Source: Phycisphaerae bacterium (GTDB lineage: Bacteria > Planctomycetota > Phycisphaerae > Sedimentisphaerales > Anaerobacaceae). From it: a stretch of DNA of 64,000 nucleotides. Position numbers and translations under genes: made by a program. Below are positions 58,882 through 64,000 of this stretch, in pieces; positions within the stretch are counted from its first letter, which is position 1; each line of letters starts with the position of its first letter. The notes below the pieces were generated by a model, which worked only from the letters and a program-made list of their open reading frames with translations, was not told where the DNA came from and searched no databases. The DNA lies in NCBI GenBank assembly GCA_030619925.1, contig JAUXAL010000004.1:18661-82660 (forward strand). Direction: 5' to 3'.

Positions 58882-60067
58882 CAAAGATCAGCAAAGACAA
58901 TTGCAGGCTGAGCAGGAACAGATTAATCAAAATATAAAACGCATCAAACACCAGATACTGGTGCTCTCCGGCAAAGGCGGTGTAGGCAAAAGTAGCATTG
59001 CCGTTAACCTAGCCGTTTGGCTTTCAATGCTTGGTAAAAGAGTCGGTCTGCTGGATGTTGATATCCACGGGCCAAGTGTTCCCAAATTGCTCAATCTCGA
59101 AGGGAGAAGACTTCAGGGCAAGGGAAATAGAATTGAGCCGATCTTATATAACGACACGCTTAAAGTAATAAGTATAGGGTTCTTGATACAGGATGAAAAC
59201 GCCGCTTTGATCTGGCGAGGTCCTATGAAACATAATGTTATAAAACAGTTTGTCTCAGAAGTCTCCTGGGGTGATCTGGATTATCTGATAATTGACTGTC
59301 CGCCTGGTACCGGTGATGAGCCGTTATCAATAGTCCACCTGTTGGGCAAAGCCGACGGGGCAGTTGTCGTCACTACTCCCCAAGAGCTTGCGGTTGCCGA
59401 TGTTAAAAAGTGCATAACATTTTGCAAACAGTTGAACCTGCCGGTTTTAGGAGTAATAGAGAATATGAGCGGTTTCGTCTGCCCACATTGCAGCCAAAGA
59501 ACCGATATTTTCAAAGGCAACGGCGGCCGGCAGATGGCCAAAGATTTTGATGTACCATTCTTAGGCAGTATCCCGATGGACTCTAATATGGTCTCCGCTG
59601 CTGATTCGGGTAAACCATTCATTTACCACAACAACCAAAGTCAGACAGCTCAGGCTCTCAACTGTGCATTTGAGCCATTAGTGCAATCCAATAGACAAAT
59701 TGAAACCAATAAAAAGGAGCAGAATGAAATGAAAATAGCAATTCCCCTAACAAACGGAAAGTTATCACAACATTTCGGCCATTGTGAGCAGTTTGCCATT
59801 GTTGATGTTGACAGTGACAGCAAGAGTATCAAAAACCAGGAATTACTAAGTCCACCGCCTCATGAGCCGGGTATCCTGCCCAAATGGCTGTCAGGATTAC
59901 ATGTCAGCTTGGTAATTGCAGGCGGTATGGGCCAGCGTGCACAGCAGTTGTTCGTACAAAATCAGATCGAGGTAGTGGTCGGTGCGCCAGCCGAAGCTCC
60001 TGAAGATTTGGTATCAGCTCATCTTAACGGCACACTTGAAACCAGTGGCAACATTTGTGACCACTAA
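58871..60067 (+). CDS. mrp: Mrp/NBP35 ATPase fused to a C-terminal NifX domain (MrpORP-like)
   Basis: A 398-residue fusion. Residues 1-275 are an Mrp/ApbC Fe-S carrier: QILVLSGKGGVGKSSIAVNL, LLDVDIHGPSVPKLL, LDYLIIDCPPGTGDEPLSIV and the cluster-binding Cys pair in VIENMSGFVCPHCSQRTDIF. Residues 287-398 are a NifX domain: MKIAIPLTNGKLSQHFGHCE then QFAIVDVDSDSKSIKNQELL. Fused MrpORP proteins with a Mo-Cu cluster are known from Desulfovibrio alaskensis. At the junction the mRNA has AAGGAG and an in-frame ATG, so the NifX part may also be made alone. Confidence 0.92.
   Translation: MPFDKDQQRQLQAEQEQINQNIKRIKHQILVLSGKGGVGKSSIAVNLAVWLSMLGKRVGLLDVDIHGPSVPKLLNLEGRRLQGKGNRIEPILYNDTLKVISIGFLIQDENAALIWRGPMKHNVIKQFVSEVSWGDLDYLIIDCPPGTGDEPLSIVHLLGKADGAVVVTTPQELAVADVKKCITFCKQLNLPVLGVIENMSGFVCPHCSQRTDIFKGNGGRQMAKDFDVPFLGSIPMDSNMVSAADSGKPFIYHNNQSQTAQALNCAFEPLVQSNRQIETNKKEQNEMKIAIPLTNGKLSQHFGHCEQFAIVDVDSDSKSIKNQELLSPPPHEPGILPKWLSGLHVSLVIAGGMGQRAQQLFVQNQIEVVVGAPAEAPEDLVSAHLNGTLETSGNICDH
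59714..59731 (+). promoter_or_regulatory. Internal ribosome-binding site and start codon in the Mrp-NifX fusion
   Basis: AAGGAG at 59714-59719, 9 bases, then ATG at 59729-59731, which is exactly the first residue of the NifX domain (MKIAIPLTNG). A separate NifX protein of 112 residues could be produced from it. The site also suggests that the fusion arose by loss of a stop codon between two adjacent genes. Confidence 0.65.
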
Positions 60068-60253
60068 AGGATTGGAGAACGGTCTGGCTGGCAGGACCTT
60101 GGGGGCCCGGTTCGCTAATTCTCAAGACGCTAGGCCATATTGTAGAAGAACGAGAAGCCGCGAAGAATTGATTGATAAGATGCAACAATCAAAAATAAAG
60201 GCGGAGAAGCGCAGAGGTTAAAGGCGCAAAGACCCAGCAAACAGATAACGAAC

Positions 60254-60460
60254 ATGAGCTTTCTGATGACAAAGATCCTTGACCTCACCGCCAGTATAGG
60301 ACTTTATGATTTGTGGGCACATCACAATCTAAAGGAACTACATGATACCATCATCAAGATAGCAAATCTTAACGGAAATGAACAAGTCTTAGATGTCGGC
60401 TGTGGAACGGGGATAAAGACAGCAGTGGCCAAAGCCGACGGCCCGACGAAATCGCTCTGA
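60254..60460 (+). pseudogene. 5' fragment of a methyltransferase gene
   Basis: Reads MSFLMTKILDLTASIGLYDL then LKELHDTIIKIANLNGNEQV and LDVGCGTGIKTAVAKADG before ending. LDVGCGTG is motif I of a UbiE-like class I methyltransferase; everything after it is missing. It is the second methyltransferase in this cluster cut off soon after motif I. The 190 bases before it (60068-60253) hold an unidentified frame (ENGLAGRTLGARFANSQDAR) too weak to call. Confidence 0.7.
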
Positions 60461-60708
60461 GAAACGTACAGAGGATTCCATGAGATCAGGTCGGCTCCAG
60501 AACCTTCTATTATGGTACTCTTGGAGATCAATAGTGCAGCAAGCCAACACGAGAACGAGTCGATTTCGAACAACTCAAAGATGACCGTTTTCTTCATAAG
60601 GCATTTATAAGTAACAAGTTACGAAGAAGCAAGCGGTTCTAACTTGCAGTGTACGGCTAAGATCTGGTCAATACCTCCGGAAATCTACGATTTTTGTCAA
60701 ATCTTTTC
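60461..60708. other. Intergenic stretch without a gene
   Basis: No convincing coding frame in about 250 bases after the methyltransferase fragment. The short TAACAAGTTACGAAGAAGCA segment has no matching partner for a hairpin of note. It separates the metal cluster from the secreted-protein genes. Confidence 0.5.
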
Positions 60709-60737
60709 TTGACATGGTAGCACGAATCTGATATTTT
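60709..60737 (+). promoter_or_regulatory. Sigma-70-type promoter for the dockerin-like secreted protein
   Basis: TTGACA (60709-60714), a 17-base spacer, and TATTTT (60732-60737), some 48 bases before the ATG at 60786. A GGAGG ribosome site lies in the leader. It has the best -35 match in the window. Confidence 0.75.
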
Positions 60738-60785
60738 TATGCGCAAACGGAATCAGTAAATTGTAACTCTTTGGAGGATGCAGTT

Positions 60786-61769
60786 ATGAAAAACATTATT
60801 TTCTTAACAACGGTTTTGAGCTTAGCGCTCGGGGCCATCGTAAAAGCCGCTCCTACCGTCGCCGAGGTAACTCACTCGGAATTTCAAGCAGTAGATGCCA
60901 GCGGTGAACACACGTATAACGCAACCGATAAGGTTGTTCTTGAAGGGATTTTGCTGCACAACCCTGCGGACATGCTGGACCCGACGCCTGATGATACTAT
61001 AACTGAGACGTTCAACCTTGGCGGTGCGTGGCAAATCTTCTTTCAGGGTGAAGGAGATGACCATGCAGGCACGGCTGTTTTTTTAGGACAGCTTTACAAC
61101 AATCTTCCGTGGGTTGCTCCCGATGGAGGGTATTCAAACGAAGAGTTTATAGCAGAGCTTAGCCGGCTGAACGCCGCCCAATTTGGTCCGGGAGATAGAA
61201 TACGAGTTACGGGCTACTATCTGTCATATAAGGGGAAATTGAATATAAATGAGCAGCATAATAACAATCCCGACCATGATTTCACCGTTGAATTGTTGGA
61301 GCGAGGTGTCGGATTGCCTCGTCCGGAAGTTGTTATGCTGGACGAGTTAAAAAACGTCGACGATGACTTCATTTTTGATCCTAACCGGCAAAGAGGCGGT
61401 GAGTATTACCAGGCCCGGCTGACAAAAATTGAAGATGTTTACTTCATTGATGCAAACGACTGGGGTCCGCATGGGGAACTGGTAATAACTGATGGCACAA
61501 AGACGTTCGGCGTGAAATTGGGTCGCGGCAATGGTATTTATGCCGGCTCAAATAATCTGACCGAGCCTTTTGATATCATTGGGGTTATGGACCAGGAAAG
61601 CCCGGACTTAACCAACGGTTACCGATTATACGTAATGAACTATGACGGAAATGGTTCTGTTTTAGCCAGTCGTGAACACCGTCTGGCAGATAAACCTGGT
61701 GACATTAATTTGAATGGTGTAGTTGACTTCGTTGATCTTGTCAAGTTGGTCGAGGACTGGCCCAAGTGA
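60786..61769 (+). CDS. Secreted protein with C-terminal dockerin-like calcium loop
   Basis: A 327-residue protein with a signal peptide (MKNIIFLTTVLSLALGAIVK then AAP). Two beta-rich segments follow: residues 15-150 (KVVLEGILLHNPADM, RIRVTGYYLSYKGKLN) and 175-285 (YYQARLTKIEDVYFIDANDW, ELVITDGTKTFGVKLGRGNG), of OB-like look. The end GDINLNGVVDFVDLVKLVED is a single dockerin-type EF-hand (D-x-N-x-N-G-x-V-D). In planctomycetes such modules are common in extracellular proteins. Single rather than paired dockerin repeats make true cohesin binding doubtful. The function of the body is unknown. Confidence 0.82.
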   Translation: MKNIIFLTTVLSLALGAIVKAAPTVAEVTHSEFQAVDASGEHTYNATDKVVLEGILLHNPADMLDPTPDDTITETFNLGGAWQIFFQGEGDDHAGTAVFLGQLYNNLPWVAPDGGYSNEEFIAELSRLNAAQFGPGDRIRVTGYYLSYKGKLNINEQHNNNPDHDFTVELLERGVGLPRPEVVMLDELKNVDDDFIFDPNRQRGGEYYQARLTKIEDVYFIDANDWGPHGELVITDGTKTFGVKLGRGNGIYAGSNNLTEPFDIIGVMDQESPDLTNGYRLYVMNYDGNGSVLASREHRLADKPGDINLNGVVDFVDLVKLVEDWPK

Positions 61770-61776
61770 GAAACTG

Positions 61777-62451
61777 ATGCGGGGAATTTTTGAGAAGAGG
61801 TGGCAATCAGTGAAACACGCTTTTACTCTAATTGAGTTATTGGTGGTTATTGCTATTATCGCTTTGTTGCTGGGGATTCTGCTTCCTGTGATGGGGCAGG
61901 CCCGTCTTCAGGCAAAAGTTGTTGCGGTTAATGCCGAACTGCGTGAGATTGGGATGGCACTTGAGGCCTATTCGCTGGACAACGACGACGAGTATCCGCC
62001 CACGCGGGTGGACTGTATGTTAGGGGGGCATTTTTATCAGCTTCCTTGCGAACTTGTTGAAAGTAAGTATCTTCCGGAGCCGGGCAGCGATACCTTTATG
62101 GCAGCGAGTATAGAAGACCGGTTCAATCGCGGATACACGTACAAGTACAGGTCGGTAGGGACACTAATCTATAATAGAACAGTTGTTGTTAAAAATGGAG
62201 CCTATCTGTGGGTTTCTGATGGATTCCCTGACAACGAGAAGGAAGAAGGACAAACGTATGATAATCTCAAAGACTCGCCGGTAAGCTGGGTCCTTTACAG
62301 TGAAGGGCCCAGGTTTGACCTGGATAGTATGAAAGAGCTGAAATACCCTGTGCCGAAGGAAACGTGGTACAACACGGAGAATAAGAAGGGCGTTATAGTC
62401 CGGATGCGTTTGAAAAAAGGCCGACAGATTGGTTCGTTTGAAGGTAAATGA
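61777..62451 (+). CDS. Prepilin-type N-methylation domain protein
   Basis: About 224 residues from MRGIFEKRWQSVKHAFTLIE. HAFTLIELLVVIAIIALLLG then ILLPVMGQARLQAK is a class III prepilin segment with cleavage expected before Phe (Ala in place of the usual Gly at -1). The remainder is a soluble domain with many Tyr and Asp residues (ALEAYSLDNDDEYPPTRVDC). A GTG at 61810 (VKHAFTL) is an alternative start. Such proteins are greatly expanded in Phycisphaerae and planctomycetes. The gene starts 8 bases after the dockerin-like gene and may be read with it. It is likely a pseudopilin or surface protein. Confidence 0.85.
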   Translation: MRGIFEKRWQSVKHAFTLIELLVVIAIIALLLGILLPVMGQARLQAKVVAVNAELREIGMALEAYSLDNDDEYPPTRVDCMLGGHFYQLPCELVESKYLPEPGSDTFMAASIEDRFNRGYTYKYRSVGTLIYNRTVVVKNGAYLWVSDGFPDNEKEEGQTYDNLKDSPVSWVLYSEGPRFDLDSMKELKYPVPKETWYNTENKKGVIVRMRLKKGRQIGSFEGK

Positions 62452-62500
62452 CAAGATTGTGTGTTGAATATCTACCGAAGTCTATTTGAGGAGTAGAATC

Positions 62501-63103
62501 ATGAAAAGAGTCTGCTTGTGTACCATTGTTCTCGGCATTTTTGGCCTGGGGATTGTTGCTGTTTTGGCTCACCAGGACAACCCTGTCCCCATCGGCCAGA
62601 AATCAGACGGGCCGGTCCGCTCCACTCCTGGAGAGAATCCTTGGAACCAAGGACAGGCACCCGAGGATTGGTGGGGTGCAATCAAACGTATGCACGGCCA
62701 TGTTGGGCCTTGGAACGTATTGGGGTGGCGTATTGGCCAGGTGGCGTTGCGTGAATTCAATACCAAATGGGGCAGGCACGATCTTGATATCATTTGCTAT
62801 ATTCCTATGGAGACTCCATATTCGTGCATGGCCGATGGTCTGGTCATCGGCACAGGCAACTGTATTGGCCGGCTCGATATTCGCCTGGCTGAGGTGATGT
62901 CGATCGACCTTATTCATGTCGCCATCCGCCGCAAGGACGGCACAGGCCCTCTTTTGATTTTAAGACCGAGGCCTGAGTACCTCAAGCGCATAGAGAGACG
63001 TACAGTGCAAGAGTTGGAAAAACTCTCACGGCAGTGCAGAATCATGAAAGAGAGTGACCTGTTTCGAATCGAGCGGCTTATGTCTTCCAGGACGAAAAAA
63101 TAG
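62501..63103 (+). CDS. Exported FmdE-domain protein
   Basis: A 200-residue protein with a signal peptide (MKRVCLCTIVLGIFGLGIVA then VLAHQ). The body matches the FmdE family: IKRMHGHVGPWNVLGWRIGQ then VALREFNTKW, CYIPMETPYSCMADGLVIGT and NCIGRLDIRLAE. In FmdE-like proteins the His of HGH and the two Cys (SCMADG, GNC) are the metal-site residues. The N-terminal signal is unusual for a family named after a cytoplasmic formylmethanofuran dehydrogenase subunit; exported versions may bind metal or cofactor in the periplasm. A GAGGAG site precedes the ATG. Confidence 0.85.
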   Translation: MKRVCLCTIVLGIFGLGIVAVLAHQDNPVPIGQKSDGPVRSTPGENPWNQGQAPEDWWGAIKRMHGHVGPWNVLGWRIGQVALREFNTKWGRHDLDIICYIPMETPYSCMADGLVIGTGNCIGRLDIRLAEVMSIDLIHVAIRRKDGTGPLLILRPRPEYLKRIERRTVQELEKLSRQCRIMKESDLFRIERLMSSRTKK

Positions 63104-63283
63104 GGTCAGAGGAAGGTATTGGACGATAAAGTGCGTCGTATGGTTGCAGAACCAGCAAGGATAGTCCAAATAATATGTCCGGTCTTGTGAAAAAATGCAC
63201 CAAGTATCGCAAGAAGGTACAACTTGCAGTTGATATGGAAAATTCTCGCTAAGAGTTCCTCACCGGGAGAAGCTTAAGTGAAC

Positions 63284-63862
63284 ATGAAAGTATCAAGCAA
63301 CAACACAAACGATGGGAGCTGCCCGACTATGCGGGAATACTCGTCTGCTCAGGAGCTTGTCAACAACATTCCTTACATGGCTATGACGGTGCTGGGAACG
63401 GCTATTTTCGTAGTGGGCTTTCGCAGTTCGGCATGGGGACTGATAGCAGCGGCTGCTTATTTGGCATACGGCGCGGCGGGGGCCTTCTGGATTATGATAT
63501 TTGTATGTCCGCACTGCAGATACTGGAACTCGAGATTATGTCCCTGTGGCTACGGCCGCATAGCTGCAAGGTTTCGAGAAAAAAGTCCTGTCGAATGCTT
63601 CAATGAGAAGTTCAAAAAGCATATACCTGTGATTGTGCCTTTGTGGTTCATACCAATATTGGCCGGTCTGCCTGTTGTCATACGTAGCTTCTCTTGGGGG
63701 CTTTTAGCTTTGCTGGTCATATTTGCTCTCGATGCATTTGTCGTCTTGCCGCTGATTTCGACCAAACACGGCTGCAAAGAGTGTCCCCAGAAGGATCTGT
63801 GTCCCTGGATGAAGCTCAGAGGCAAATCTGCTGGCTTGCCAGTGTGGAGGCCACAAACCTAG
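63284..63862 (+). CDS. Membrane protein with cysteine motifs, unknown function
   Basis: A 192-residue protein. Two pairs of membrane segments (MAMTVLGTAIFVVGFRS with IAAAAYLAYGAAGAFWIMIF; and IPVIVPLWFIPILAGLPVVI with GLLALLVIFALDAFVVLPLI) flank a loop with FVCPHCRYWNSRLCPCGYGR, and the C terminus has KHGCKECPQKDLCPWMKL. Seven or eight Cys in CxxC-type pairs suggest a metal or iron-sulfur site at the membrane face. I have seen the design in anaerobe genomes but know no function. The start could also be GTG two codons earlier. It may form a unit with the FmdE-like gene 180 bases upstream. Confidence 0.75.
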   Translation: MKVSSNNTNDGSCPTMREYSSAQELVNNIPYMAMTVLGTAIFVVGFRSSAWGLIAAAAYLAYGAAGAFWIMIFVCPHCRYWNSRLCPCGYGRIAARFREKSPVECFNEKFKKHIPVIVPLWFIPILAGLPVVIRSFSWGLLALLVIFALDAFVVLPLISTKHGCKECPQKDLCPWMKLRGKSAGLPVWRPQT

Positions 63863-63904
63863 TAGTCTGTCAAGATTGAATCTGTAAGTTGTCATTCCCA
63901 TGGT

Positions 63905-63970
63905 TGGGTGGCAGCCTCAAAGCCGCTCGTGCTACGTAGCGAGCTACTTCGCAGAGTAGCAAAGGCTTTG
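63905..63970. repeat. Dispersed palindromic repeat, copy 2
   Basis: GGGTGGCAGCCTCAAAGCC, then CTCGTGCTACGTAGCGAGCT, ACTTCGCAGAGTAG and CAAAGGCTTTG. CAAAGCC and GGCTTTG form the outer arms and CTACGTAG the inner palindrome. It shares the order of blocks with 3946-3995 and lies after the last gene. Confidence 0.65.
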
Positions 63971-64000
63971 GGGATGGTGAATACAGGAGAAGCCATCCCC

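Noticed and set aside
59982-60221. Frame after the Mrp-NifX gene reading ENGLAGRTLGARFANSQDAR
   Set aside because: Starts inside the Mrp gene in another frame and has no recognisable motif; too weak to list as a gene.

Overview
The window looks like a chromosomal piece of an uncultivated anaerobic planctomycete, probably of the Phycisphaerae/Sedimentisphaerales type. The evidence is Tat-signal sulfatases beside a ThuA-like protein, a planctomycete-style prepilin N-methylation protein next to a secreted protein with a dockerin-like calcium loop, an outer-membrane sugar pathway (ADP-heptose, LpxK), and many AT-rich dispersed palindromes typical of such genomes. No rRNA gene, intact tRNA gene or CRISPR array is visible.

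Layout. 0-8.5 kb: housekeeping genes (end of a UbiA-type prenyl-phosphate phosphoribosyltransferase, a secreted PcRGLX/YetA-like polysaccharide enzyme, rluB, rpmB, gatC-gatA-gatB, a cupin). 8.7-12.4 kb: a multi-PAS/GAF histidine kinase and its NarL-type response regulator. 12.4-13.5 kb: a gene graveyard with direct repeats and a scrap of plsY. 13.5-17.4 kb: a ThuA-like protein and two sulfatases, facing plsY. 18.3-36.4 kb: a long surface-polysaccharide/LPS locus of mixed strand and base composition (glycosyltransferases of families 2, 9, 39 and 87, O-antigen ligase, methyltransferases) with several broken or duplicated genes. 36.4-42.1 kb: gmhB, gmhA, hldE, lpxK and an isocitrate/isopropylmalate dehydrogenase. 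42.2-45.4 kb: sixA, a DUF3795 protein, two nucleotidyltransferase toxin-antitoxin-like modules (one broken) and transposase scraps. 45.4-49.5 kb: a DUF4405 membrane protein, then an ECF sigma factor / anti-sigma / CnrX-ZraP-like periplasmic sensor operon divergent from a secreted Gly/Cys tandem-repeat protein. 49.9-60.1 kb: an ArsR regulator, a tiny Cys/His-rich protein, a DUF364 heavy-metal chelation protein, a sigma-54 activator, and a set of NifX-like, MinD-ferredoxin, NADH oxidase-like and Mrp-NifX fusion genes. 60.7-63.9 kb: secreted dockerin-like, prepilin-like, FmdE-like and membrane proteins.

The most interesting part is 49.9-60.1 kb. Its gene content closely resembles the orange-protein (Orp) system of Desulfovibrio: a sigma-54 activator, two MinD-type ATPases with ferredoxin domains, an Mrp ATPase and NifX-like proteins expected to carry a metal cluster. 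Here it has extra parts: Gly-rich DUF5320 proteins, two small paralogous membrane-associated proteins, a J-domain protein with a changed HPD motif, a flavin disulfide reductase, and a Mrp-NifX fusion that still carries a ribosome-binding site and start codon at its domain junction. A near-perfect sigma-54 promoter with a pair of upstream repeats lies just after the activator gene. Together with the adjacent heavy-metal genes and the ECF/metal-sensor operon, about 15 kb appears devoted to metals and redox.

A second theme is genome fluidity. There is a 275-bp duplication carrying the end of a glycosyltransferase gene, remnants of at least three other glycosyltransferase copies, a frameshifted FkbM gene, two truncated methyltransferases, and palindromic repeats, one of which appears to be translated inside lpxK.
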